Shown piece by piece: positions 1-11,469 of a stretch of DNA of 64,000 nt. The notes under the pieces were generated by a model that was not told the origin of the DNA, searched no databases, and worked only from the letters and a program-made list of their open reading frames with translations. The stretch spans positions 992,001 through 1,056,000 of the forward strand of contig JAYWVB010000002.1 of NCBI GenBank assembly GCA_039881045.1, read 5' to 3'. Position numbers and translations under genes: made by a program. Each line of letters begins with the position of its first letter. The stretch's first letter is position 1. The stretch comes from Chaetomium olivaceum (lineage: Eukaryota > Ascomycota > Sordariomycetes > Sordariales > Chaetomiaceae).

Positions 1-839
1 GAAGAAACCATCATTGGTTAATAGTTGTTCTTTGTCTCATCCGGAAGATCTACTTGAACGGACCCAATCCGGTCTTCTCGACATTCAGACATATGCCCCG
101 CAGACACCAAACCAAATTTCATTTGGGGTAACTAATCTACATTCAGGTAACCTTTTGCGGAGCTCTTTTTTACCACAATCTTGAAAGATTCGTTTCATCA
201 CCAGGATATCAACATCGCCTCAACCCGAAGAGAAAAGCTCAAGTCTCCAAGGACCACACAGCCGTTGCAAGGCACGCAGAGCTCGACGCAAGCCTGACTT
301 AACTTTGCCGGTTCCCCTTTTGTTTTCTTGTCTGCGCCGCACGCCACTACAAGTTTGCAAGATATCGTGGGGAAGTGTTCTCAAGTTTCTTGTTGATTAG
401 CAACTCACCCATAACAATTTAAGAGCATGTCATGGAACCCACGCGCCTCAATTCTAGTACATCTATTAAGTGTACAGCAAAGTCAAGCGTAGTGCTCCTC
501 CCAAGTTCTGTCAACAGGCCGACATCAAATCGTAGGAATGCCCTCCCACATCTCGCAAAAGCGAGCTGGTATCGAGCATGCGGCACGCTCGCAATAGATA
601 AGAGAAACCAACCCCGCCCCGCCCCTCCTACCCTGCATGAGACCCCAACGCCAGAACGGTGCTCAACCCCTTCAGATCCTCAGATAATTAAGGGCTGGTC
701 ATAAGTGTTAGCAAAATAAATCGAAGCCATATGCTCCAAGCCCGCCGCCTCCCCCACCCTAGGTTGTCCGACAGCGAAGTAGGACTTGGAAAGTCAACGT
801 CGTTACTCGGCGATTTGCGAGAATAAAACAGGCATCCTT
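1..839. other. Intergenic, no gene seen
   Basis: I see no coherent coding frame here. Short open stretches on both strands lack splice logic or recognisable motifs. The right part is the 3' flank of the minus-strand TMEM115-like gene, so its polyadenylation signals should lie here, but none is distinctive. Confidence 0.5.
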
Positions 840-2052
840 TTACGGTCCGTTCCTGTCCGTGTCCGCATCCGGGTTGTAATTCGTCTCACCCAGCATCCCA
901 CTACCTCCCGTCGCTTGCGCCGTCATGGCGTTTGGCGGCGGCGCCTGCGGCTGGTTCTGGACGGTCGGCCCCGTGGCCGTGGGGATGGGCGGCGCAACAG
1001 CGGGCGGCACCGGGGCGCTCTGCGCGCGGGCAGCGGCGGTAGCCGTGGCGGCGTGCAGGCGCTGGTCGAGTGCCCGGAGCGCGAGCGCTCTCCTCCTCTC
1101 GGCCTCAGCGCGGGCGCTCCCGGGGCGCCGCGATTTGTGAAGGTGTGGTGGTGGTCGCCGCGGGCGGCGGAAATGTCGGCCTGGCTGAAGGGTACGCACA
1201 GGCGCATCGCCACGAGCACATTGAACACTTGCTCGGAGATGGTCGCGATGAGGGGGTGGACGGGGCTCGGGAAGAACTCGGCAATGGCGAAGGTGTCGCT
1301 GGCATCACCGCGGAGAGAGCTCGTTTGCGAAGTGTCGAGGTCGGGGAAGGCGACCTTGTAGAAACGTAGGTAGGTCCAACTGACGAAAAAGCCGTAGACG
1401 GCGAGGAGAAAGGAGGCGGCGGTAAGCATGGGTGTGAGGCAGAGCGCTGTGACAAGGCCGATATAGAGCAACGGGAAGCGGGGAACGCGCAGCGAGAGAA
1501 GTCCCCTGAAGAGGGTCACTGTGTGCGCGGGGACGAGCTGGCTGAAAGCGACGAGGAAGGAGATTTGGAGGGGGATTGTCCCGGCGATGGTCATGAGTCT
1601 GGCAAGGGGACAGAAGTTAGAACACTACACGAACGGCTATAACCAACCAACCCCCAGAAACCAAAAGCTACGTACGTCCATCGCTCGTTGCGTGTCAAGG
1701 CAAAGAACAAGATCGAGGTGCCAAAGCAGAGCGCGTTGGGAACCACCGCGGTGATGAGCAGGAATTTGGCAAACTCGCGCGAGGACCATGCGCGCTCGAG
1801 GTAGCGACCGCCATTATAGAGTGTGACGCAGGCGATGGACAGGGTGAAGACGTTGCTCTCGACGAGTGTTGTCGTTAGGAAGGTCCACGGGTAGACTAGC
1901 GAGAGCTGTGGTATGAGGTTCAGGTAGGGGATGACAATCTCCGAGTTTGCCGTCCACTGCCGGTACCGGATTGCCGCACTCAACACCGATTGTAGGCCCA
2001 ACACGATGAGCACGATCCGGGTCACCGGCGGGATGTTTATTCGGGGCGGCAT
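840..2052 (-). CDS. TMEM115-like (DUF1751) Golgi membrane protein, frameshifted near C terminus
   Basis: Multi-span membrane protein of the rhomboid-like TMEM115/DUF1751 family, which acts in the Golgi and has been linked to retrograde transport. Exons: 2052-1676 and 1598-840; the 77-nt intron has donor GTACGT and acceptor CCAG. The start at 2052 (MPPRIN...) leads into several hydrophobic helices with the family-typical stretch YNGGRYLERAW in exon 1. In exon 2 the reading frame is good to about 1125, then shifts. Downstream of the shift another frame continues with the expected helix rich in A, E and R (AEAERRRALALRALDQRL) and a proline/alanine tail ending at 840. Summed exon length is 1136, one short of a multiple of three, so one missing base in the CCCCGGG run at 1119-1125 restores a 378-residue protein. 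Without it the protein ends in an arginine-rich nonsense tail at 923. Family call is firm; the frameshift is probably a consensus error. Confidence 0.85.
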
Positions 2053-4338
2053 GGTGGGCGGGCTTTTGTTCTTGAGTCGGGGCCTCAAGATTGGGACGGA
2101 GCGGCTTCTCCTTGTCGGGGAACTGTGTGCTTGCACTTTTTGGGATGGTTGGGCAAGCAGCCGAGTTTTTCCCGAACTGCTTTGATGCCCTGGGGGTTAG
2201 GGTACGGAACCCAACCACGAGCGCTGCACAGCCAAACTCCACACCTTACAATGAAGGATGTTGTTACATACATACAATAAGAGTTCGGATCTTGGCGCGC
2301 TGCCTTTTTGTGGTAACGGCTGCTTGATCTGGCCATCGCGGGCCACTGACCGCCCGTGTAACCAAGACATCTTTGTGAACCCTGTGTGGATTTGTGGCGG
2401 TGGATGACAGGCCGGGCTTCACTCCCCTCGAGCCTCGGCCCTTTCCGTCGACCAACCCCAAGGCTATCTTGCAGCATGGCACACAAAATGCGGCATATCG
2501 AATAACTCAACACCGCCTCCTTGTGTCTCCCATAGAATACAACCATCACGCTTGGTGGTCAGAAGCTGCCCAACTAGTCCGGGTGAGGTTGGGCCCTCGC
2601 GATAGTAGTTGGCCGGGAGGCTGTCTGGCTTCCGATGACAGCATACGGGGCCGGAGTAACTTCGTACGAAGTGTGTTCAGACATCGCAGAAACCGTGCAG
2701 CTTCCAACTGCGAGTGTGTGCGGCACCTCGCCCTGATTAACCGCCCGCTGGGTCCGCCACCCCTGAAACATGACACCCCAACCTTTTTGTCGCCAATGGG
2801 TGCGACCCCCAGACACCATGCGATGCCGCCCTTGATTGGGCAAGGTCGCTGAGTGGTTCTTTGATTCGAAGGATGGCAGTTGTTTCCTTTATTTTCCCTC
2901 GTCCGTCCCGCCCCCCGCAACCTCTCAGCCCTGGGAGCTTGATCTGCTTGTCGCACATTCATCAGAACGGGCGGTATTTCCTTTTTGCGCCATCCTCGTC
3001 TTCCATCCCAGCACAAAATGGTCGTCTGTCCTTCCCGATGCGTCATTTCTCCAAGTTCCATAACAATGCCTCCGCACCGTCTGCCTGCAGAAACTGCGGC
3101 TAGGATCTCGTAAGGCGGCGTCGGGTCAGATTCGATGGAGGGATTCCGCTTCCCGAAATTGGCATGTACGACGGGACCGTAATTTCAGTACCACGCCCCA
3201 CCGTTCCCCCAACTTCAAAACAACATTCATGTTTTCTTCCACAACTCCGGCAGTCCGGTGAGACTAAGGCGTGATCCCAAGCCATATCGTGGCTTTTTCG
3301 CCACGATACGATCCTTACGCGGTAGAAGCCGGCTATGGAGCTTGGGATTGAAGCTGGTCCCTGGCGCCAGTGGCAATTTGAGTGTGATGGGAAGATTTGG
3401 CTGAAACAAGTGCGGTTCAAGCAAGGTAAGGTAACATTGAACGGGACCATCTGTCCCATCGAGCATAAAATCCCGAAGGATGGGTCAGCCGTCGCACCTG
3501 CGCGGGGAGGAAAATGTTCCTTTTACGTTCTAGTTATATAATGAACTGCAAGTAGAACAGCAACTACGTGCTCAAGAGTTTGGGTTTGAGTCGCTAGAGT
3601 TGTGACCAACATTGAAAAAGTCGTGCATTGCTCGAATCTCCATGTGGTCATAACTGTATTGCGTAAAGCATTGTAACAGTCATCGCCTCCCGAGAGGCTA
3701 CTAGCCCGAAATGGCGTGCAGGACCAGGTCTGACCTGCATCCTCGCGCAGAGAAATCTGGAACTCGTTCAGCGGTCCACAACCAGGGCGTTTCTTAATTG
3801 AGAGGTAATACAATCAACGGTCCAGCACTACAAACAAAAACTGTTTGTTCCTTTTGCCGAGTCTTTCGATAGCTTCCATCACGTGTGCTGAATGCGATAG
3901 ATCAGAACTCGATCCGCGATCGATGCTCTCCGTCCGTCCCCCTGGTCGCCACGCAGCACCCCGCGGGGCTGGCCGTTTGATCTTTGCCTGCTGGCTGAAG
4001 GTGGTGCTCTAAGGAGCTTAGCGTTCCGCGCCGCGATCCAAGTCGTTCGCCTAAACAAGCGGCAGGGACCACTTGGCTGGTGGGACCCATGCCTCACGCT
4101 TGACAAACCCGCACTGGCTGGCCCGTGGTCCGAACGCTGCCAATCTCAAATCTCGGCCTGGCGCTTTCGAGGTTGCTTTTCACCCTTCAACACCGAATTC
4201 TTGCCCAAAACCACCCCCATTCGCGATCTGCTCATCGACCGAGCGCCCGTCCTCGCGCGCGCTCTCATCGCTACGCCCGCATCAATACCTCTGCTGTGTC
4301 CCTCATTGCCACTCACTGCCGAACCCGGCGCACCGACA
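2053..4338. other. Intergenic between divergent TMEM115-like and Sif2-like genes
   Basis: About 2.3 kb without a supportable gene. Many short open frames overlap on both strands, but none shows conserved motifs, introns or a good start context. It must hold the promoters of the minus-strand gene to its left and the plus-strand WD40 gene to its right. I identified no specific regulatory site. Confidence 0.5.
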
Positions 4339-6644
4339 ATGAAGGAGCTACTTGACACGGACCGGGTCAACTTTCTTGTTTGGAGGTTCGTTGTTTTCAC
4401 TTCGCCGAGAAGACTCGGGCCAAAGGCGCTGTTTGAAGGCGGCCTGATGACTGACTTTGCTTGCTCGGCTCGAAATTTAGGTACCTGCTCGAATCAAGTA
4501 TGTGCACTGCCGCGGCGGGCTCTTTCTGGAGCCCCGCTGCTGCCCTGCCTCCCGGGCATTGAATCTGGTTGAGGTGAGACTGACCACCACAGATTATCGA
4601 GAGACGGCCGCCAAGCTCCAAAAAGAGTGGAGGGTGCACCAGCCTCACAGACAGTTCGAATTCGCATCTCATGTGAACACATATGCCCTGGTGTCGCTTT
4701 TGAACAAAGGCCTCATATACGAAGACTACCAAAGACAGTTTGCGGCGGCTACGCAAGAGGTACGGTGTCTCCTGGCGATTTCTCAACTCCCTCTCATTTT
4801 ATGGCCATTCAAATTTCTGGGCGTGCCCTCCATTCCTGTTGGGGTTGCACCCGGCATGGAATTGGCGGGAAGGTGTGCTGGTGGCTTTTGGGCCCAGGGG
4901 GGGCGCTAGTGTCGGGGTTACTGACATTTCCTTGCAGGCGCCGTGCGATGTGCCGGCAACGGCCGAGGCAGGGTCGCGGGGGTGTTTGGGCCGCTGAAAT
5001 TCCAGCCCGAGATGGTGGTGGACGATGATGAGGAAGACGACGAGGAGTTCGAGCTGGAGGCCGAGCCTGAGGAGATGGAGAACCCACGGAAACGGGCGGT
5101 CGAGCGGCAGCATCACCACGAATTGTCGCATGGATCCCCCGCAAAGCGACAGCGGCTCAGCAACGGCTACGAGAATGGGGCCGATTCAGCCACCACGCCA
5201 ATGGAAATCGACCACCATCCTGACAACAACCACGCCTATCCGTCACCGCTTGAGGGCGAACAAGCCGAGTCCCCGCTCCTGCGCACCGAGGGCCCGTCGC
5301 GCGGCACGCAGGTCGAAAAGGTGCGCGATCTGACGCAGGGCACCGTGTTTCTGCGACTGGGCGCCGACGAATCCCCGGAAGCTAACGAAAACCCTCTTGT
5401 GCTCCTCTGCGAGTGGAACCCCCGGGACCCAGCCCTCTTGGCGACCGCCGGCACGGACGCGCTAGCCCGCATTTGGACATTACCTTGTGGAACCGCCCCA
5501 GACGGGGAGGCCGGTCACGTGGATACCCCCAGCCCATCTTCCCTGAGCATTGTCGAGGACGACCTGCCCAAGAATGCGACTGTCTCAGCCATGGCATGGA
5601 GCTCGAACGGGGAGCTCATCGCGCTTGGCACGGAGCTCGGCAACAAGTCACGGGTGAGCATCTGCTCTGTGGATGGAACGAGCATGCACCGCTTCGACGG
5701 CCTTGACACTCCGGTCACCAATCTCTGCTGGAGTCCCAACAACAACCTCCTTCTTGCCATCAGCCCGGATTTGAGCAGTGGGCTGTCGAGTCCCGGTACC
5801 TTGATTCACATTTCGTCTCCATCCATGGTGAACTCCATGTCGCATGTCCTAGACCACGACCTCCCTTCCGACAGCCTCGACGCGACATGGATCAGCGAAA
5901 CCGAGTTCCTCTTGTGTGGCGGTGACCTGCTGGTCTCTTTCCGTTGCGCGGAACAAGGAATTGTACAGGGAAGAGAGTTCCAGACAACCAAGGACGAACG
6001 CTTCAGCCTCGTCGAGTTCGATTGGAGGACTAAGCTGGTTGCTACCGCGAGCGACAAGGGCTACATTGACGTGAGTTTGCGATGCTGACAAAGGAATATT
6101 TATGTAACTTGCTGACCCTGGTTGCGTTAGATCTGGGATGAGTCTGGAAAGCGCCGCTCGATACCGGCCCACGATGGCGGTATCACTAGCCTCAAGTGGC
6201 AACCGCTGCAAAACGAAGCTATCGAAGACGAGCGATTGTTAGTATCCGGGGGCGAGGATGGGGCTGTTCTGGTGTGGAACGTCCGCAATGCCGAGAACAA
6301 GCCTAAATATTCTATTACCATGCCGCCGCCGCTCGCGGTCAACAACCTCTCGATGAGCCCTGACGGGGCACTCATCGCTGTGGCGACACACGACAGGATA
6401 CTTGTTTGGCAAATTGGTGATCACGCCTTGCCCAAGGCTAGCTGGGTGCCACAATCAGGTTGGCAGAGTCCCAACACAGGTACCGATACTGAGGATGCTA
6501 TTCCCTGTCTGGGCTGGGACTGCGAGGGCCAGCGCCTAGTCTATGGCTCGGAAAACAGGGTATGTGGCAGTAACATTAGCTCATCGATGCAGGGCTAACC
6601 CTTCATAGCTTGCCGTCATCAGCCTCCGTGAACACGAGAGGTGA
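4339..6644 (+). CDS. LisH/WD40-repeat protein, Sif2/TBL1 homologue (Set3-type deacetylase complex)
   Basis: WD40 scaffold of the Sif2 (yeast Set3 complex) / TBL1 (NCoR) type, expected in the nucleus in a histone-deacetylase complex. Exons: 4339-4385, 4481-4497 (only 17 nt), 4593-4759, 4938-6070, 6131-6559, 6609-6644. The first three exons encode a LisH motif (around FLVWRYLLES...NYRETAAKL) followed by a helical segment. Next comes an acidic linker (DDDEEDDEEFELEAEPEE), a basic nuclear-type patch (KRQR), then WD40 repeats with endings such as ARIWTL and VLVWNV. Exon 4 starts in a frame that hits a stop, and the acidic linker lies in another frame. The two join if one G is missing from the G5 run at 4978-4982. 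Exon 4 is 1133 nt, so one extra base makes it 1134 and restores phase with exon 5. Predicted length about 609 residues. Yeast Sif2 itself is the analogue; I do not assign a symbol. Confidence 0.8.
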
Positions 6645-7957
6645 TATGGGGATCACCAACAAAGTCGGGGCCGTCTCCCACCAATTGCCGCACCGAGAAC
6701 CCAGCTCAACAGGGTGGCATACGGAAATTGTCATCAAATGCTGCGGCCGGGCAAGCACCCGCCTCGTGTCTTAAATCCTACCATCTCGGACCAAGATGGC
6801 ATGTGGTCAACATGTTCGACGACATGATGCACGGGACAACCTCATCGTCGAAGATTGCGGACACCGACCGTGGCTCTACTTAACGATGACATGCGGTCCG
6901 GAGTAACATCCTCCTTCCTCCTGACTGCCTTGCAGATGACAACCAAATCTCGACGATGTGGGCGGCCTCCACCAAGGCAACTTAGGCTGATTCCGGCTCC
7001 CTCGCAAGGATTATACCAGCTGTTATCACGAGCACTAGGGGACACGGCTGGCTGCTTCCATGGGGATTTTCGACGTCTCAGACTCCAGCCCATCCCGCCT
7101 CGTACCGTTACGAAGGGATAATCGGCTTCGAGGTCACAACACCTGTTGACCGCTTGGGCGGGTTGCAAGGACTCCAGAACATACCCTAGATGATACATAA
7201 GCTGGAGGAAACACACTTTTGACATTTTTGTCCTGCGTATGGGCAGGGCAACATGTAGGACAGTCGCGAGACGCTGGAAGACGCAAACCTTGCTGCACGA
7301 CGATTCTGGTGAATGAACGCGTGCTTGCGGGAGGAGTAGCCTACATTGCGGACAATCTAACTACGTCGGGGGGTTCGGGGCACATCATGGGATGAAAAGC
7401 TGAGCGTTTGATTTTGTCTGCGATATCTTTTTAGGGGCGTTGGTTTTTCAGGCCGGACGGCGGGATCAAGGATACGTGGGATATATTACGGTTGTACTAG
7501 TTAGAAATCGCGACCCGAACACTCGCAACTGCTCTACTCTCAGCCTGACCTGCTTAATCATGATCCGGGCAACTCAACTTCGCAAACATGCCGTTCCGAT
7601 GTTGAACTACTCCTCGTCGGTAACTTGAAGTCCAGCAAGCGTCAAAGGTTCACAAAGGAAACGCGATTGGGGTTTTTCACACTTGTAACACGCGCCATCT
7701 GAAATTATCATGTGCATTATAAACTAAATTCTTTTTGACCCAAGAGGTCGTAAATGTCATGCCGTCTTACATGGAGACGTCTCTATGTGCTGGGTATTCA
7801 AATCCCGCCGTGCGATGCATCTTTTCCCAAACCAAAACGCCAATGCTCAAGCAAAGCCACCACCATGCTACCACTATGCACATTACACCACCCACCCCCT
7901 TTCCTTATCCCCTTACCCACCAAGCAACCAGTCTCCCACCGGGCGACACTCCCCCCT
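6645..7957. other. Intergenic between convergent genes
   Basis: A 1.3-kb stretch between the 3' ends of the WD40 gene (+) and the MFS transporter (-). Short open frames on both strands lack motifs. The part around 7400-7740 looks somewhat richer in A+T than the flanks. I see no gene, RNA or repeat here. Confidence 0.5.
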
Positions 7958-9911
7958 TCAAACAGCACTCCTCGCATCGCGATCCAGCCTCGGCAGGCTA
8001 GCATCCGCCGAGTTCTCCATCACCACCTTCTCATTTGCAGCATTCGCCTCCTCCTCATCCGACGACGATGAATCCGCAGTGCCGGGCGCCGCAGCGGGGG
8101 TATTGGCCGAGTAAGTCGGCGCGTAGGCGCTGCGCGCGCGGATCTTGTGGCCGTACAGCCAGAAGACGACGGGGATGGGCACCAGCGCGACCGCGCGATG
8201 CAGCCCAGCAGCGTGGCCGCCCACTGGATGCCCATGCCCTCGAACATGTAGCGCGAGAAGAGCGGGAACCCGGCGCCCGCGAGCGAGCGCAGGAAGGTGT
8301 TGCCCGCGATGGCGGACGCCGCGAACATGAGGTAGGCGTCGACCAGGTAGTTGAGCGATTGTAGGAAGATGGAGGCCAGCCCGAACCCGCTGAGCAGGCC
8401 CGAGAGGGTGGGCACGATCCAGTGGATGTCGGCGCGGTAGCCGGACCACCCGAACCAGAAGAGCCCGGCTGCGAAGGCTACGCCGCCGGCGATGACGCTG
8501 GGGAGGCGCCACTCGGGGATGGGCACGCCGTTATTGGCGGCCAGCTTGCGCTGGTACCAGGGCTGTTGGAGCAGCACGACGATGCCCGCGATGATCTGGC
8601 CGATGACCATGCCGAAGAAGGTGAGGCCCGCGACGCCGGCCGACATGCGGTGCACGCCTTGGAAGACGAAGGGGTAGGCGGTGAGGAAGAGGTATAGAAG
8701 GCCGTAGATGAAGGCCATGTAGACCGAGATGAGGGTGACGATGGGCTCGGTGAAGAGCAGGCGCATGGGCCGCGAGAAGTTCTTGGTCACGAGCTCGCGC
8801 ACGTCGATCTCGATCTCCTCCTGCTTGGCGTGGATGCCCCAGTTGAGGGTGCGGCGGCGCAGCTCGGCGGCCTTGCCGACCAGGATGGTGGGCGGGTACG
8901 TCTCCTCGAGGAAGAGCAGGTCCAGCACGAAGGCGAGGATGCCCATGAAGGAGACGATCCACGAGGTCCAGCGCCAGCCGAGGTGCGACTCGACGATGAA
9001 GCCGCCGACGAAGGGCGCCAGAAGCGGGCCCGTGAAGACGGTCATGGAGAAGACGGTGATGGCGATGCCGCGGGTCCGGTTGTCGAACATGTCGGAGAAG
9101 ACGGCGGCTACGACGGCGAGCGGGCAGGCGCCGAAGAAGCCGGCGAAGAAGCGGGTGATGAGGACTGTTTGAAGATCCTTGGAGACGGCGTTGGCGATGT
9201 TGAAGATGAAGAAGCCGAACATGGAGAGGACCAGCGGCAGGCGGCGGCCCTTGAGCTCGGAGAGGGGTGCCCAGAAGGTCGGGCCCGTGGCGAAACCGAG
9301 AACGTAGAAGGAGACGCCGAGGAGGGAGACTTCGGAAGACACACCAAACTCAACGGCGACGGCGCCCGTCGCAGCGGAGAATATACTCGAACCGAAGGCG
9401 GCGGTCATGGTGGTGAAGCCGAGCATCACAGCGGTGGCGATCCTGTGGAACTCATGGTCAGCTTTCCGTTGTCGATAAAGGGGTAGAGGTGGGGTGTGGG
9501 AATAAAGTCGTGAACTCACTTCTTCTTTAACGCCCAGTTCTGCGCGTGGAGAGGATCATCGGGCCCGTCGAACTCGACAACATAATCCTCCTGGTTTGGT
9601 AGTAGTGGTGGGTATTCCTTGCCGGCACCGAAGTTGGGTAGCGGCTTCTTCCATTCTTTCCCCCTGGCATCTCTCCCAACAGTTCCGCTGTGTTGACTCC
9701 GTGCTGTTTGAATGCGGCTCAGTTCTGTGTTGTGGCGCTCCAGATCCCGTTGTGTCTCAACACGGTTCAACCCAGTCCCCCGTTGGGAAGCTTCCGACGA
9801 AGAGCTCGACACGGACGACGCTGAGACCACCCGTTCGATCTCTTCGCTACGGCGCAGGGCAGCATCGCGCTCGACCGCCTCGAGAGCGTGGTCTACGTTG
9901 TCTTGCACCAT
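7958..9911 (-). CDS. MFS transporter (DHA1 drug/polyamine antiporter type), one frameshift
   Basis: Plasma-membrane major facilitator with about 12 helices, resembling the fungal DHA1 multidrug/polyamine group. Exons: 9911-9520 and 9442-7958; the 77-nt intron uses donor GTGAGT, a GCTGAC branch and acceptor CCACAG. The N-terminal 130 residues are hydrophilic (cytosolic, serine-rich, ending DDPLHAQNWALKKK, the usual lead into helix 1). The start of helix 1 reads IATAVMLGFTTMTAAFGSS. The motif between helices 2 and 3 is LSELKGRRLPL, and the loop ESHLGWRWTSW follows. Near 8190-8198 the frame breaks inside helix 12: upstream frame gives ...WAATLLGCIA, downstream frame resumes VALVPIPVVFWLYGHKIR and a serine/acidic tail. 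Total exon length is 1877; one added base gives 1878, i.e. 625 residues. Substrate is unknown. Confidence 0.82.
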
Positions 9912-11469
9912 TGGGCTGTTTCTGTGTGTATAAGTCCTAGTATCCTGGAGTGGTTGATGTTGTTCTATCCGGTATATCCAGGGGTATATCAACACAGCAC
10001 ACTAGCAGGTAGGCCAGCAAGAGTGACAAGTAGTGGGACCCTGTATTTAATCGTAAGGAAGCTGATATAAAACGAAGGAATACTGGACAATCCGGATCCG
10101 AGGTTCGTCCCTAATGGAGTGGTAGCGTGAAGAGTGATGATGGAATTTGCCTCCTCATGGGGGGAGTCCCGCCCCTAATAAGGAAGATCGATCTACACAT
10201 CCCGGACACTTGCCGGCGGGCGAAAGAATAGTGATTCATGGATTCGTCAGGGAAAGGGAACAAAAACTGGAGTCCACATTGAACGTTTGCCCATGCCAAG
10301 TGGTGCCGTCGGTGCTTCGGCAGGTCCATGATGTGGCCTCGGCATTCGCGTTTTCCGCCCGGTACCCGTGATTACCAATTTAGCTCGCCGCATCCAACAG
10401 CGCTATCCTTTCTTCACTGCCTAGAAGTGCCTGGGCTGTCAAAGATGGAGTTAATGGACCCGGCAACCTTCCTACCGATGACAAAGTCGTGTTTCGAACC
10501 GCAGATATCGCAGATAACAAGCGGCAATAGAGCCGCGGGATGTTGCTCTCTCCCGGGCGCCGTCCTTCGCTTGTAAATTTTCATTATTGAATCCCAGCCC
10601 AGCGGTGCATTCGTCCCCGTTCATCTCCGCCAAGGCCCGCCTCTGACCCTCACTGACCCTCACTGACCCCATTTCGAAGCACCGTTAACAGCCCAAGAGT
10701 GGAGTGCAATTCAGAGATCAGGAGAATGTCCACTGCAATGCCGGGCCGGGTCGCTGGTCCATCAAAATGGGCCAGATGCTCCGGTTGTTATTGCTGGGTT
10801 TGCAGCTTTGTCTGTAGCCGTTACTCATCATAGTGTTGAGATCGCAGTATACGTACGAATGCATACATGGTTTACTGCTGACTACACTGCTAACTATGCG
10901 CTTCGATTTGTCTTCCTGACAAACAATGACGAACGGGATTCGGGCTTGAACGACAAGAAGCGACACCCGTCTTAAGTCCGGGTCATGGTCTCGCTTTTGA
11001 CGTAATCCCGCAGCGCAGCCACCATTGAGGATGCCATGACTTGCATCGTCCAATCAAGAGACAAGATGATCTGCCGTGGGAAGATTCGTCCCGCAAGGCT
11101 CGAAACCTCGGGGGCTTGCTGAACGGCGTTCCCGGCTGCGACTTTGGCAACCATCGGGAAATTTCTTCTTCCAATTTTTTTTCTACCATTTTTTACTTTG
11201 CATCGCTGCCCAACAGGGCTGCCAAGGGAATGCAACGGGCCAGATTCCTTCCTTTCTTTTAGAATTCCGTCTTCCGCCATCCGCGAATTGCCGCTGGTGC
11301 CCGAGAATAGCCTCGTTGTCGGTTTCCACTCTGACTGCCTCGGCACGCAGATCCAGCGGCGGAAAGCTTGTCTTCACGGCGGAGAACCCGCTTGTTTGGT
11401 ACCTTATGCATGGATGCATCGTGAACATTCTTGGATCCACCAAAATGCATTGCTTGATGTACAAATATT
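9912..11469. other. Intergenic, contains a short tandem repeat
   Basis: 1.55 kb between the MFS start (promoter side, left) and the 3' end of the sugar transporter. No coding frame is convincing. The only structure I noted is a three-copy 10-bp tandem repeat at 10641-10670, listed separately. Confidence 0.5.
10641..10670. repeat. Three copies of a 10-bp direct tandem repeat
   Basis: The decamer CACTGACCCT (first copy CTCTGACCCT, third ending CCCC) is repeated head to tail three times. It lies about 730 bp upstream of the MFS transporter start. Probably a minisatellite; a regulatory role is possible but unsupported. Confidence 0.75.

Noticed and set aside
1119..1125. Programmed ribosomal frameshifting as the cause of the frame breaks
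   Set aside because: The sites share no slippery sequence or downstream structure, occur in unrelated genes and are up to nine in one gene.
923..1140. Arginine-rich C terminus of the TMEM115-like protein as a genuine domain
   Set aside because: It is the out-of-frame reading of the true alanine/glutamate-rich helix, which is open in another frame.
5025..5333. Basic open frame overlapping the WD40 gene
   Set aside because: Shadow of the acidic linker; the true frame carries LisH and WD40 motifs.
8830..9486. Long plus-strand frame rich in Asp, Glu and Gly opposite the MFS transporter
   Set aside because: Antisense of a GC-rich membrane protein; no start context or family.
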